Of a stretch of DNA of 64,000 bases, positions 7,872-17,623 are shown piece by piece; the stretch's first letter is position 1, and each line of letters begins with the position of its first letter. The stretch covers positions 310,001 to 374,000 of the forward strand of contig NZ_JAUOPC010000005.1 of NCBI RefSeq assembly GCF_030546805.1. The letters are read 5' to 3'. Source of the DNA: Cyclobacterium sp. 1_MG-2023 (lineage in GTDB: Bacteria > Bacteroidota > Bacteroidia > Cytophagales > Cyclobacteriaceae). The translations under genes were made by a program, and so were the position numbers. The notes under the pieces are model-generated. The model was not told where the DNA came from. It searched no databases and saw only the letters and a program-made list of their open reading frames with translations.

Positions 7872-9607
7872 TAAAAACGACCTGTAAAACCAAAATGAAT
7901 TCTAGAATAATTGAAACCTAAAGGCTGACTACCGGCCTGGCCCATTGCGTACACGAATTTAAATATACCACCGCTAGTTTCCAAGTTTAATCCTCCACCA
8001 AAAGAAAAGGGCCATTCCTGTGGAGCATTTTCTACTTTATTTTCAACTTTCCCAAAGTCTGTGAACAACAAAAAATAAGAATAGGTACCAAAATAGAACC
8101 TGGGTTCTACATTGATATAGAGGTATCGATTACTGTAAAAATAATTCTCATTAAAACCCCTAATGGTCTGTAAACCTCCTAGCCGAAACAAGTCATTCAA
8201 TAACAGGTTGGAATTGTCCATATCCCCGGCATTAAACCCAAGCTTTAACCCTAAATTTTGCCTCCACCTGTAATAGTAGGCAGCATTGGTTTGAATAAAA
8301 TATTGCAGAGAGGTTTTCTCTATCCCTTGGTACAATTCAGGCGAAATTCCGGTATTCTCCAGCAATCGCTTATTACCTAAGCCGAAAGTGGTGGTAGATT
8401 GCCAGCCTTGCTTGGGCATTATTATATCATCTACGCTATGGATTGCAAATGTTGCCCCATAACTATTGTACCTAAAGTCGGCAATTTCTGGCAGCTTGGT
8501 GGCATTTTCATAGGCACTCACAGCCAATAAATCCCCTGCTTGTCTTTTTCCAAAAAAACTTAAATAAGCTGTAGGGCTTAATTGATAACCAATATTTAGT
8601 GAAAAAGCCCGATTTAAGAAAGTGGTGTCTTCTTTAAGCAAATTAAATGAGGCGCTTAAATCCAAATTAGTACCCAATACAAAAGGCTCTTTTGCCTCTA
8701 CATTTAAATTCTGCGAATACTGACTCAATCGTTGCCAGTTGAGAGCGTAATCTCTTCCCCTGCCGGCTACATTATACAACTGCAAATCAAATTGCCCGGT
8801 CACCAACCATTTGTTGGCTTCAATCTCATTCGGCAACAGGCCAATAATGCCGTCTAAGGTATTAATTTTCCGATCATTGACAGGTAAGTAAACAGTCGCT
8901 TGCTCATTCTGAAAAGACAGCTCAGCGTTTCCCACAATACTGATATAAGGGATATTTTTAAGCGCTTTGGTGGCGTCCTCTACTTTCTTCTGGGAAAAGG
9001 GCTCACCGGGTCTTATGCCTAGTTTTTTCGCTAAATAAATCGGCTTTGTTTTAGAATTCCCGGTAATTTTTATTGTGTCAAAGCTTATAAATGGCCCTTT
9101 GTCCATACCAATTATCGCCGATATCCCATTTTCATTTTGCTGTATACTGTCAAGTTTTACAGCCATAAATGGGTAACCATTGTTTTGACCTATTTCTAGC
9201 AAATCGTGCATCAGCTTTTGCCAATCCTCAAAACTAAAAGGCCTGCCTCCTGTCAAATGAAAAGGGGAATTAAGCTCCCTTAATAACCAAGGCTCTAAGT
9301 TTCCATTACCCAATGCCAACCATCGGGTCTGTACACCTATCTCTATGGATAGCTGAATATCGCCTCCTTCCTTCAAGTCTATGTTGGCTTTCGGATAAAA
9401 GTATCCTTCTCGTTGCAAAGAATCCACTATAGCCCCTGTATAGCTAAGCATTTGCACACTATCAACAAAGGATTGGTTCATTTGCTTGATCTCCTTCCCT
9501 TCTCGAAGGAGATTTATATTAAGCCTATAGGCTGTATCTTGGGCCATTCCCTTGAAAAAAGCAAATGAGCAAACAGCAAAAAAAATATAGAAGGTACGTT
9601 TTACCAA
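7871..9607 (-). CDS. BamA/TamA family outer-membrane protein
   Basis: The 578-residue product has a signal peptide (about 1-22) and N-terminal POTRA-like alpha/beta units (one of them at FDTIKITGNSKTKPIYLAKK and RPGEPFSQKKVEDATKALKN). A C-terminal 16-strand-type barrel follows, with GGLQTIRGFNENYFYSNRYL and FGGGLNLETSGGIFKFVYA, and the chain ends in phenylalanine (FGFTGRF). This is the BamA/TamA/surface-antigen (Omp85) fold, which inserts or exports proteins or lipids at the outer membrane. It is shorter than BamA and so probably not the essential assembly factor. The start is a TTG overlapping the end of the upstream SMP-30-like gene; no ATG precedes the signal peptide in frame. Confidence 0.85.
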   Translation of the reverse strand: MVKRTFYIFFAVCSFAFFKGMAQDTAYRLNINLLREGKEIKQMNQSFVDSVQMLSYTGAIVDSLQREGYFYPKANIDLKEGGDIQLSIEIGVQTRWLALGNGNLEPWLLRELNSPFHLTGGRPFSFEDWQKLMHDLLEIGQNNGYPFMAVKLDSIQQNENGISAIIGMDKGPFISFDTIKITGNSKTKPIYLAKKLGIRPGEPFSQKKVEDATKALKNIPYISIVGNAELSFQNEQATVYLPVNDRKINTLDGIIGLLPNEIEANKWLVTGQFDLQLYNVAGRGRDYALNWQRLSQYSQNLNVEAKEPFVLGTNLDLSASFNLLKEDTTFLNRAFSLNIGYQLSPTAYLSFFGKRQAGDLLAVSAYENATKLPEIADFRYNSYGATFAIHSVDDIIMPKQGWQSTTTFGLGNKRLLENTGISPELYQGIEKTSLQYFIQTNAAYYYRWRQNLGLKLGFNAGDMDNSNLLLNDLFRLGGLQTIRGFNENYFYSNRYLYINVEPRFYFGTYSYFLLFTDFGKVENKVENAPQEWPFSFGGGLNLETSGGIFKFVYAMGQAGSQPLGFNYSRIHFGFTGRF

Positions 9608-10521
9608 ACACCCCTCACCTTCATCTGGAGGGTATATACCGCTTCAGAAGCAGTGATAAATAGCGTTTTTCTATCACCTGCCCCAAAACAAACATTAGCT
9701 GTCCATTTTTCATCAACCGGTATATGCCCAATTTTATCCCCCTTGCTATTAAATATAGTGACTCCATCACCTGTAAGGTAAACATTGCCTCTATTGTCAA
9801 TGGTCATCCCGTCTGAGCCCATCTCAACAAATACTTGTCTATTGGTCAGGTAACCATCCTCCTCAATGTCATACACATAGGTTTTTTTCGCGCCTATATC
9901 TGCAACATACAACTTTTTACCATCATAGGTTCCCACAATCCCATTTGGCTTGACAAGGTTTTCATCCACTCTAAAAAACTGTAGCCCATCTTTACCTAAG
10001 TAATACAAGTGATTGCCTCCTTGCTGAGATGCCGGATCTCTATCCCAATACTTCCTCTCGTACAGAGGGTCGGTAATATAAATCCCTCCCTTAGGGTTGG
10101 GGTTAATCCACAAATCGTTAGGACCATTTAATTTTTTTCCTTTGAAATTCTCGATCAAGACTTTGGTATTTCCTTCTTTGTCAAAAGACCAAAGCTGATT
10201 ATCCATATCAGCACATGCCAGCAGTTCTCCTTCTCTATTGAAGTACATGCCATTGGCTCTCCCAGACTCATCAGTAAATTCAAGTATTTCTCCGGTACCG
10301 AATTTCCATTGGTAAATTTTATTATTAGGTTGGTCCGTAAAAAACACATTCCCTTCACGATCTACTGCAGGTCCCTCTGTAAATCCGAACCCATCAGCCA
10401 CTTTAACTAATTCAACATTTTTTCCAACCAGACTTTTTTTAACATCCATCTGTGCGGAAACCTGGCTTGACAAAACAAAAGTAATTAAGCAAATCAACGG
10501 AAATATTCGATTCATATTCAT
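9601..10521 (-). CDS. SMP-30/gluconolactonase/LRE family secreted protein
   Basis: A signal peptide (about 1-23, ending SSQVSAQ) precedes a six-bladed beta-propeller of the SMP-30/gluconolactonase family. The family hydrolyses sugar lactones or related esters using a divalent metal. Typical segments are FTEGPAVDREGNVFFTDQPNNKI, KLNGPNDLWINPNPKGGIYITDP, LVKPNGIVGTYDGKKLYVADIG and GSDGMTIDNRGNVYLTG; the acidic and asparagine metal ligands of the family fall within these blocks. It is predicted to be periplasmic. It heads the operon that continues into the barrel, DUF4271 and hemD genes and overlaps the next gene by 7 bp. The exact lactone is not known. Confidence 0.87.
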   Translation of the reverse strand: MNMNRIFPLICLITFVLSSQVSAQMDVKKSLVGKNVELVKVADGFGFTEGPAVDREGNVFFTDQPNNKIYQWKFGTGEILEFTDESGRANGMYFNREGELLACADMDNQLWSFDKEGNTKVLIENFKGKKLNGPNDLWINPNPKGGIYITDPLYERKYWDRDPASQQGGNHLYYLGKDGLQFFRVDENLVKPNGIVGTYDGKKLYVADIGAKKTYVYDIEEDGYLTNRQVFVEMGSDGMTIDNRGNVYLTGDGVTIFNSKGDKIGHIPVDEKWTANVCFGAGDRKTLFITASEAVYTLQMKVRGVW

Positions 10522-10803
10522 TAAAGGTAATGGTTAGGGTTCTTTTTTTCTGAGCGTTACAAAAATAAGGCAATTATCACCAAAAACTAAAACCAAAGCC
10601 CATTTATCTTTACCTTTGCTACAGAGTTCTAAGTGAATAATCAGCAAAAGCAATCCGTTTTTGAACCCGAATTACAAAACAAAAATTACAACAACACGCT
10701 TCCATTTATTAAAAAGCGCATTTTAAGCCTCAAGGCCAAGCATTGCTCTACAATGTGTACCGGACTGCAAAGGCAATCATTACTTATTATCTAACCCTGT
10801 TTT
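10522..10803. other. Divergent intergenic region before hemW, with a small open frame
   Basis: The gap separates leftward (10521) and rightward (10804) genes. It holds a TAnnTTTG match on the plus strand (10611-10618) and one on the minus strand (10560-10567), both without a clear -33 TTG at the right distance. A GTG-started frame of 53 codons (10633-10794, product ending SLLII) runs up to 10 bp before hemW. I do not recognise it and it may be leader sequence only. Confidence 0.4.
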
Positions 10804-11928
10804 ATGTCGGGCATATACATTCATATCCCTTTTTGTTTGCAAGCATGTACCTATTGTGATTTCCACTTTAGCACCAATCGGTCAAATCAAAGCGAAATGG
10901 TAGACATGATTTGTTTGGAGTTGACCCAAAGAAAAAATTACCTAAACAACAAAGGACCTATTGAAACCATTTACTTTGGAGGAGGAACGCCATCCATTTT
11001 GTCTATCCCTCAATTGAAAAAAATTTGGGACACCATTTTAGACAATTTTGATTGTAAGATTCAGGAAGCTACCCTAGAAGCGAATCCTGACGATTTGGAT
11101 GAGCACAGTTTAACTGAAATGCTTGCATTGGGAATTGACAGGTTAAGCATAGGCATACAGAGCTTTCATGATTCGGTCTTACAATTTTACAACAGGTCCC
11201 ATAATGCCAAAGAATCCCTGGAAATCATTAAAAAAGCAAGACGGGCCGGTTTCAAAACTCTCTCCATGGATCTCATTTACGGTTTCCCGTCCAAAGACCA
11301 TGGCCTTTGGGAAAAGGATTTGGCTACTACTCTGGAACAGGAACCTGACCACATCAGTAGTTACTGTCTCACAGTGGAACCTAAAACCGCCCTTGGAGTA
11401 TGGGAAAAGAAAGGGGAGTTTAAGGAGGCTTCTGAAGACTTTCAGGCGGAACAATTCGAAATCTTACAAAAAACCCTAAATCAGGCGGGTTATATTCAAT
11501 ATGAAATTTCAAATTTTGCCAAAGAGAATGCTTTTTCTCTACACAATAGCAATTACTGGAAAGGCACACCTTACCTAGGGCTAGGTCCGGGAGCCCATTC
11601 TTATGATGGTGAGCATAGAGGACATAACCTTAGTCATAATGGGAAATACATCAAACTTCTCAAAAATGGTGAATCCCCCTTTCAAGAAGACTTTCTATCT
11701 CCTGAAGACAGGATCAACGAATATATCCTCACTTCTCTGCGTACCATGTGGGGCATCAATGCGCTCTGGTTAAAAAATCACCTTAATTATGAGCTCTTTA
11801 TTAAAAAAGCTAAGGAGATCAAAACTTTCCAAGAACAGGGGGTGCTACAAATTAAAGGAGAATGCATTACCCTTACAGATAAAGGAAAACTTCTAGCAGA
11901 TTACATTGCTTCAAAATTATTTATTTAA
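10804..11928 (+). CDS. hemW: Radical SAM family haem chaperone HemW
   Basis: HemW is a cytoplasmic radical-SAM protein related to the oxygen-independent coproporphyrinogen oxidase HemN, but it acts as a haem-inserting chaperone rather than an oxidase. The 374-residue product starts MSGIYIHIPFC and binds its [4Fe-4S] cluster through C11xxxC15xxC18. The next-but-one residue is Phe, not the fourth Cys of HemN, which points to HemW. Other family blocks are YFGGGTPS, EANPDDLDE, LSIGIQSFHD, MDLIYGFPSK and YEISNFAK, plus the C-terminal HemN domain with YILTSLRT. Older annotations call such genes coproporphyrinogen III oxidase-like. It lies 23 bp before a DUF721 gene. Confidence 0.93.
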   Translation: MSGIYIHIPFCLQACTYCDFHFSTNRSNQSEMVDMICLELTQRKNYLNNKGPIETIYFGGGTPSILSIPQLKKIWDTILDNFDCKIQEATLEANPDDLDEHSLTEMLALGIDRLSIGIQSFHDSVLQFYNRSHNAKESLEIIKKARRAGFKTLSMDLIYGFPSKDHGLWEKDLATTLEQEPDHISSYCLTVEPKTALGVWEKKGEFKEASEDFQAEQFEILQKTLNQAGYIQYEISNFAKENAFSLHNSNYWKGTPYLGLGPGAHSYDGEHRGHNLSHNGKYIKLLKNGESPFQEDFLSPEDRINEYILTSLRTMWGINALWLKNHLNYELFIKKAKEIKTFQEQGVLQIKGECITLTDKGKLLADYIASKLFI

Positions 11929-11951
11929 CCTATTCCCACTATCTTTATTTT

Positions 11952-12266
11952 ATGAAAAGATATTCACCTGATTCAACCAGAAGAAGAAGCACTACCCCAC
12001 TGAAAGAAGTGTTTGAAGAACTGTTGGATGCCTACCGACTTAAGGATAAATTTTCAGAAAAAACAGTGATTCAGGAATGGGGCCAATTGATGGGTAAAAC
12101 CGTAGCCTCTCGAACACAGAGCTTATCGGTAAAGCAAAAAATCCTCTATGTGAAGATCACCTCCGGTCCTTTGAAAAAAGAAATGATGATGAATAAATCA
12201 AAGGTTCTGACCTTAATCGAAGACAAATATGGCAAAGGTGTCATCAAAGACTTGGTCATTTTATAG
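11952..12266 (+). CDS. DUF721 (DciA-like) domain protein
   Basis: The small basic protein (104 residues) has a Ser/Arg/Thr-rich N-terminus followed by the DUF721 fold: PLKEVFEELLDAYRLKDKF, IQEWGQLMGKTVASRT and LYVKITSGPLKKEMMMNKSKVL. DUF721 includes DciA, the ancestral loader of the replicative helicase DnaB, and shares a KH-like nucleic-acid-binding fold. Many Bacteroidota carry this short version. A DnaB-loading role here is by homology only. It probably shares a transcript with hemW, whose stop is 23 bp upstream. Confidence 0.83.
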   Translation: MKRYSPDSTRRRSTTPLKEVFEELLDAYRLKDKFSEKTVIQEWGQLMGKTVASRTQSLSVKQKILYVKITSGPLKKEMMMNKSKVLTLIEDKYGKGVIKDLVIL

Positions 12267-12303
12267 GTTATTAAATACGCTTTTCACATGGACTTAAAAA
12301 GCC

Positions 12304-12347
12304 AAAAAAAGCTGATTCACAAATCAAACAGGATTTGCAAATCAGCT
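12304..12347 (-). terminator. Rho-independent terminator of the aldehyde dehydrogenase gene
   Basis: Two 16-base arms (12310-12325 and 12332-12347) pair with two mismatches around a 6-base loop. Read on the minus strand the stem is followed by seven T (plus-strand A run 12304-12310). It lies about 60 bp beyond the stop of the leftward dehydrogenase gene. Confidence 0.8.
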
Positions 12348-12407
12348 AAATCATCAATTACCAGGCCTTCGGGTTTCTCCTAAAAAATAGGCTGGATTAA
12401 TTAAATA

Positions 12408-13856
12408 TTATCTAAGGTATTCACCATCAACCTTTCTTAGTATTTGTAGTGGGTTTTCGTCTTTTAGTTCCTCAAGCAGCAATACTTCCGGCGTGTCTTG
12501 GTAAGCAATTGGCCTTGCAAAACGCTTGATGGCAAAACTTCCTACGGAGGTACTTCTGCTATCTGTGGTGGAAGGATAAGGTCCACCATGCTGCATGGCA
12601 TGTCCCACCTCTACCCCGGTTGGCACCCCTTTGAATAACAAGCGACCGCACCGTTCTTCCAATAAATTGAGAAAAGTTTTATTTCCTGAAAGCTCAGTGG
12701 AAGTTCCCCATACGGTACATGTAAGCTGACCTTTTAATTGTACAGCTACTTCCTCTAACTCTGCTATTGAATCATAAACAACCATTATGGCAAATGGACC
12801 AAAAACCTCCTCCTGAAAGGCTTCTTCATTTAACCAATCACTCGCCTTAACTTTTGCAAGGGAAGGATTCCCTATAAGCAACTGATTGGCTTCTGTTGTT
12901 AGTAGCCATTCAAGTTTTTCTGAAATAGCGAGGTTTTTTAATGCCTCATGATAAGTCTTACAGATCCCTTCATGAAGCATCGGTGCTCCGGCAACTGTCT
13001 TTAACTGACTTATTACTTGGCTTGAAAAAGCTGCTTCATGTGATTTTGGTACAAATATTAGCCCCGGGTTGGTGCAAAATTGTCCGACCCCTAACACCAA
13101 AGAGTTGGCGTAAGCAGTCGCTGCTGATTCAAGGTTTTCACTTAAATAAGCCTCCAGCACAAATATAGGGTTCACGCTGCCCATCTCGGCATACACAGGA
13201 ATGGGGATTTCTCTTTTGTTACAGGTATCAAAAAGTGCTTTACCACCTTTGAATGATCCGGTAAAAGCAACAGCTTTGGCCAAGGGATGAGCCGCCAATT
13301 CCTGTCCTGTATCAATTCCTCCTTCTATATGTTGAAAAGTTCCTTCAGGCATTTGGCAAATACCAACAGCAGTTTGAATGGCTTTGGCAACCATCCTTGA
13401 CGTTTCCGGATGAGCCGGATGTGCCTTGTACAATACAGGGCAACCGGAGGCCAAGGCTGAGATGGTATCTCCACCGGCTGTGGAAAAAGCCAATGGAAAA
13501 TTACTCGCCCCAAATACCACTACGGGGCCTAAAGGCCTAAGCATCCTACGAATATCCGGTTTTGGTACCGGTTTCCGTTCAGAATCTTCATGATCAATGA
13601 CCGCCTCAACCCAACTCCCTTCTTTGACCAAGCCGGCAAATAACCTGATTTGCCCTACTGTCCTTCCAAGTTCTCCGGTAATCCGGCCTTCAGGAAGATT
13701 TGATTCTTTTGCAGCCATTGGGATAAGCTCTTCTTTCAAAAGCTCAATTTGATTGGCTATTTCTTCTAAAAATGTGGTCCTATCTCGGTTACTCTGTTGC
13801 TTTAATATCAAAAAAGCTTGCTGAGCCTCTTGAAAACTATTGGCGATCTTACTCAT
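12408..13856 (-). CDS. Aldehyde dehydrogenase (NADP+), alpha-ketoglutaric semialdehyde type
   Basis: This 482-residue cytosolic enzyme belongs to the aldehyde dehydrogenase branch that oxidises 2,5-dioxopentanoate to 2-oxoglutarate, the last step of oxidative pentose, hexarate and hydroxyproline breakdown. Markers are VVVFGASNFPLAFSTAGGD in the cofactor site, FTGSFKGGKALFD, the catalytic-base Glu224 in AEMGSVNP and the nucleophile Cys261 in GQFCTNPG. The EVFGP motif (EEVFGPFAIMVVYD) is also present. No dehydratase or aldolase of such a pathway lies beside it, so the exact aldehyde is inferred from the subfamily. It stands alone and has its own terminator. Confidence 0.85.
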   Translation of the reverse strand: MSKIANSFQEAQQAFLILKQQSNRDRTTFLEEIANQIELLKEELIPMAAKESNLPEGRITGELGRTVGQIRLFAGLVKEGSWVEAVIDHEDSERKPVPKPDIRRMLRPLGPVVVFGASNFPLAFSTAGGDTISALASGCPVLYKAHPAHPETSRMVAKAIQTAVGICQMPEGTFQHIEGGIDTGQELAAHPLAKAVAFTGSFKGGKALFDTCNKREIPIPVYAEMGSVNPIFVLEAYLSENLESAATAYANSLVLGVGQFCTNPGLIFVPKSHEAAFSSQVISQLKTVAGAPMLHEGICKTYHEALKNLAISEKLEWLLTTEANQLLIGNPSLAKVKASDWLNEEAFQEEVFGPFAIMVVYDSIAELEEVAVQLKGQLTCTVWGTSTELSGNKTFLNLLEERCGRLLFKGVPTGVEVGHAMQHGGPYPSTTDSRSTSVGSFAIKRFARPIAYQDTPEVLLLEELKDENPLQILRKVDGEYLR

Positions 13857-14008
13857 ATGTTATTTTCTATTTTTTTTCTCTTTTAAAGACCTATACAAAG
13901 GATCTTACAAAATTTTACAGTTAGTGAAGTTAACAGTTATTAGTTATACAAGCAACTTATTCAAATACTAGGCTAAACCTGAGAAATGAACTCATAATTT
14001 TATATTTA

Positions 14009-15262
14009 TTAGTGCTGCTTTGAATAATCGATCACCTCATCCCATACTCGGAAGATGTTTTTGTAGCAAATTTTCTCTATATCCTCCTTAGTGTAACCTC
14101 TTTTTAATAGCTCAGCAATTAAATTGGGATACATGGACACATCTTTGAGTCCTGTGGGTAAGGTGTCCCCCACCCCATCAAAATCTGACCCGAAGCCTAT
14201 ATGATCAATCCCCACAATATCCCGCACATGATCTATGTGATCAGCTACTTGGCTAACAGATGGATAAGCATCATTTTCATTGTTATATTTTTCAATATAT
14301 GCCATTGCCACAAGGTCATCCTTTTCATAATTGTTTTCTTTCAGCCAGTGCGCTATATGCTCTCTTACTTTTCTATTGTTGTCCCCAAATGCACCATCGA
14401 TGAAGTCACCTCCAAAATTTATCATTATGATTCCGCCATTCTGACCCAATTTGGAAATCATTTGATCATCCATATTTCTTTCAAACCCGGGTGTAAAATG
14501 ACGTGCAGATGAATGGGAAGCAATCACAGGCACTTTTGAAGTTTCTATCACATCATAGAATGTATCATCAGAAACATGAGAAATATCAACCATTATCCCT
14601 AATTGGTTCATTTTCTTGACCACCTCCACACCAAAAGTGCTTAACCCACCATGGGTATAGGTTGTGTCATAAGAAGAGTCCCCTATCAAATTATCCTTTC
14701 CATGTGTCAGGGTAATGTAACGGATACCCTGATCATAAAAGTACTCGAGGTTTTGAAGTTCTCCTTCAAGTGGAGCTCCATTTTCCATACCTAGGGGAAG
14801 GGATATCTTTCCGGCCTCAAAATTACTGCGGATGTCTGCCGGGCTATAGGCCATTGAAAATTTTTCAGGCCAGTTTTCTGCTATTTTCTTAGTCATAAGA
14901 ATAAGTGAGTCAGCCAATATTTTGGCTTCTCCACTACCTTGATACTTGGTGGAAATATAAATTGACATAAAAGGGGCATCTAGTCCACCCGCCTTGGATC
15001 GGGGATAATCAAAATCTCCCGATTTGGTATTTCTCGATACGTTCAAAATGTCTCCATCCGGCTTATAACCTTGGTGATGCATTCTATATGGTAAATCTAC
15101 ATGTCCATCAACAATGATGGTATTCCGTACCATCTCTCTGGCGACTTGTCCCCTTTCTTCATCAGAAAGCTGTTGATAATCTATTAATGAAGTATTGGAA
15201 GACGTACAGGATACAGTCATAACCAATAGCACATAAAACAAACAAGAAATCAAGGTTTTCAT
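14009..15262 (-). CDS. Renal dipeptidase (M19) family lipoprotein
   Basis: M19 membrane dipeptidases are zinc enzymes that cleave dipeptides, including those with D-residues at the C-terminal side. The product is read from the ATG that gives a clean lipoprotein signal (MKTLISCLF..., lipobox MTVSC, Cys19); the frame is open nine codons further upstream. The family metal ligands are visible: IIVDGHVDLPYR (HxD), a glutamate in GMENGAPLEG, ITLTHGKDN, VDISHVSDDTF and ASHSSARHF. These are followed by HIGFGSDFDGVGDTLPTGL. The Cys implies attachment to a membrane, probably facing the periplasm. It is monocistronic as far as can be seen. Confidence 0.9.
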   Translation of the reverse strand: MKTLISCLFYVLLVMTVSCTSSNTSLIDYQQLSDEERGQVAREMVRNTIIVDGHVDLPYRMHHQGYKPDGDILNVSRNTKSGDFDYPRSKAGGLDAPFMSIYISTKYQGSGEAKILADSLILMTKKIAENWPEKFSMAYSPADIRSNFEAGKISLPLGMENGAPLEGELQNLEYFYDQGIRYITLTHGKDNLIGDSSYDTTYTHGGLSTFGVEVVKKMNQLGIMVDISHVSDDTFYDVIETSKVPVIASHSSARHFTPGFERNMDDQMISKLGQNGGIIMINFGGDFIDGAFGDNNRKVREHIAHWLKENNYEKDDLVAMAYIEKYNNENDAYPSVSQVADHIDHVRDIVGIDHIGFGSDFDGVGDTLPTGLKDVSMYPNLIAELLKRGYTKEDIEKICYKNIFRVWDEVIDYSKQH

Positions 15263-15424
15263 AGAATGATGAATAAAGGTTAATAGCATAATTTTTGCTC
15301 TAGATTAGCTAAAGGTAAGAATCAAAGATCTTTTTACTAAATACAAAAACGTTCATTTTTTAATGAACATTAAGTTTTCACCAAAAAATTATCGAAATTT
15401 GAAGTTCAACCAAAAACCACAACA

Positions 15425-16321
15425 ATGAAACCAGTTAACAAATCTTTAATCTACAGTTTAGTTTTAAGTATACTCATCTTTTCGAGCTGTGGCTCTAAAA
15501 GCACGAGTACTGAAAATACAGAGACAAGTCAAGAAGAAGTGGTAGAACAAGAAGTTACAGCCTCTTTGGAAAAGGTTTGGGAAACCTCTACGGATCTTAC
15601 CACCAATGAATCTGCCCACTATGAAGAAAGTGATGGTATGATATATGTGGCCAATATAGAAGGAGGACCTGCTGAAAAAGATGGTGTAGGTTCAATATCT
15701 AAGTTGAATACCAATGGAGAAATTATTGAAAGGAATTGGGTCAGTGGCTTAAATGCACCTAAAGGAATGACTGTAATGGGCAAATACCTTTATGTAACTG
15801 ATGTTGACAGGCTATTAGAAATAGAGTTGGCCACAGGTAAAATCAACAAGTCTTATGAAGTGGACAATGCAGTATTCTTAAACGATGCAGACACAGACGG
15901 TGAGCGAGTTTATTTTACCGATATGAAAGCCAACAAGATCTTGTATTTGGAAAATGGTGAAATAAAAACATTTGCAGAAAACCAGCCTAATATTAATGGA
16001 TTACGTATAGGAAATGGCAACACGCTTTACGGTCTTGATGCAGATGGGTTCAAAAAGTACAAGAGTGATGGAAGTTTTGAGATCCTCAATAATACGGTTA
16101 CCGGTGGTGACGGTTTAATTGTTTTGGATGAAAACACATTCATTGCTAGTAAATGGGGTGGTGAGATTTACCTTATCAAAGATGGTGAGGCGGTAAAACT
16201 TCTCGATACCACTGCAGAGGAATCCAATACAGCAGACATAGGCTATATCCCTGCAGACAATTTAGTCATTGTCCCAACCTTTTTTAAGGATAAAGTTGTT
16301 GCTTATAAGCTTTCTTACTAA
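15425..16321 (+). CDS. SMP-30/NHL-like beta-propeller lipoprotein
   Basis: A lipoprotein signal (lipobox IFSSC, Cys22) is followed by a low-complexity Ser/Thr/Glu linker (about 23-45). A six-bladed propeller of roughly 250 residues comes next: GLNAPKGMTVMGKYLYVTDVDRL, NAVFLNDADTDGERVYFTDM, NINGLRIGNGNTLYGLDADG, GGDGLIVLDENTFIASKWGG and ADIGYIPADNLVIVP. It resembles the SMP-30 superfamily, but the metal ligands are not all evident, so catalysis is uncertain and a binding role is equally possible. It is a single gene, about 190 bp before the desaturase and reading the same way. Confidence 0.75.
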   Translation: MKPVNKSLIYSLVLSILIFSSCGSKSTSTENTETSQEEVVEQEVTASLEKVWETSTDLTTNESAHYEESDGMIYVANIEGGPAEKDGVGSISKLNTNGEIIERNWVSGLNAPKGMTVMGKYLYVTDVDRLLEIELATGKINKSYEVDNAVFLNDADTDGERVYFTDMKANKILYLENGEIKTFAENQPNINGLRIGNGNTLYGLDADGFKKYKSDGSFEILNNTVTGGDGLIVLDENTFIASKWGGEIYLIKDGEAVKLLDTTAEESNTADIGYIPADNLVIVPTFFKDKVVAYKLSY

Positions 16322-16510
16322 TGATTGAACAATTGTTTTTGATGAAAGTGAATGAATATTCCGGTGCATTCGTTATATTATAGAATGATATTTCAGATTT
16401 AAACCCATAAAAAGGTTATGGTTTGCCGGTATTGTTAGTTAAATTGTAGAAAGGTGTTAATATTTGGGGAAATACCAATAAATTGGCATCATAATGCGAA
16501 AGCCTAATTT

Positions 16511-17515
16511 ATGAAGAAGTCAGATAATATTAATTACGAACTTGAAAAAAATGCAGAAGTCATCAGCCAACTGAATGACTTTGTGATGGAGACTGTTGGG
16601 ACCACCCTTATGGACCCGGATGATTGTTGGCAGCCAACTGATTTTCTTCCGGATATGACACAACCTGACGCTTTAGATCAGGTGAAAATACTAAGGGAGA
16701 GAGCTGCTGTTATTCCTGACACTATCATCACTTCTTTAATTGGTAATATGATTACGGAAGAAGCCCTGCCGAGTTATCAAACGTATTTCAATATGTTAGA
16801 AGGGGTGAATGAAGAAGGATCTCTTACCAGTGACAAAGGTTGGGTTCAGTGGACCAAAGCCTGGACAGCGGAAGAAAACCGACATGGAGACCTGTTAAAT
16901 AAATACTTATACCTATCAGGTAGAGCTGACATGAGACAGGTAGAACAAACCATACATCGGTTGATTTACAATGGCTTTGACCCAAGGTCTGAAAAAGATC
17001 CTTATCAAGCGATTGTTTACACCTCCTTCCAGGAAAGAGCAACCAAGATCTCCCATGTTAATACAGGAAAACTTGCTGACAAAGCAGGAGATCATGTATT
17101 AGGAAAAATATGTAAACAAATTGCAGGTGATGAAGCTCGACATGAAAAAGCTTACAAAAGTTTCATGTCCGAGATAATGAAAATCGACCCTAATGGAGCC
17201 ATTCTTGCCTTTGAAAAAATGATGCGGAAACAAATTGTTATGCCCGCAGTATTGATGGCCAAAGGTCACAACAACCCTTCTTTGTTTGATCAATTTTCTG
17301 CAATAACCCAGAAAGTTGGAATATACACAGGTTGGGATTATGCTAGGATAATTGACCATTTGGTAAAACTATGGGATATTGAAACAGCCACCGGACTCAA
17401 CGATGTGGCCGCCAAGGCGCAAGAATATTTATCCGGATTGTCTTCCAGATACATGAGACTGGCAGATCGGATGAAAACACCTGACGAAATCAGTCTGGCG
17501 TGGATAAGTAAATAA
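16511..17515 (+). CDS. Acyl-[acyl-carrier-protein] desaturase
   Basis: Soluble acyl-ACP desaturases introduce a cis double bond into saturated acyl-ACP using a diiron centre and reduced ferredoxin, giving oxygen-dependent membrane unsaturation. The 334-residue product carries both ExxH metal motifs, TAEENRHGDLLNKYLY and IAGDEARHEKAYKSF. The additional helix glutamates occur in MITEEALPSYQTYF and SFQERATKISH. Length and spacing match the plant and actinobacterial stearoyl-ACP desaturase family. The regiochemistry cannot be told from sequence alone. The gene is isolated, with hairpins after it. Confidence 0.92.
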   Translation: MKKSDNINYELEKNAEVISQLNDFVMETVGTTLMDPDDCWQPTDFLPDMTQPDALDQVKILRERAAVIPDTIITSLIGNMITEEALPSYQTYFNMLEGVNEEGSLTSDKGWVQWTKAWTAEENRHGDLLNKYLYLSGRADMRQVEQTIHRLIYNGFDPRSEKDPYQAIVYTSFQERATKISHVNTGKLADKAGDHVLGKICKQIAGDEARHEKAYKSFMSEIMKIDPNGAILAFEKMMRKQIVMPAVLMAKGHNNPSLFDQFSAITQKVGIYTGWDYARIIDHLVKLWDIETATGLNDVAAKAQEYLSGLSSRYMRLADRMKTPDEISLAWISK

Positions 17516-17623
17516 AAGGGCTAAAAAAATATTTAAAAAATGCCCTTTTAAAGAATTAAGTAAAACGGAAGCTTAAAAAGTTGCTTAATCACCCATGACA
17601 AAGATACTCAATGCGCAAACGTC

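Noticed and set aside
10633-10794. 53-codon GTG-started frame upstream of hemW as a gene
   Set aside because: It has no recognised motif, a non-ATG start and an unremarkable composition; kept only as a note in the intergenic entry.
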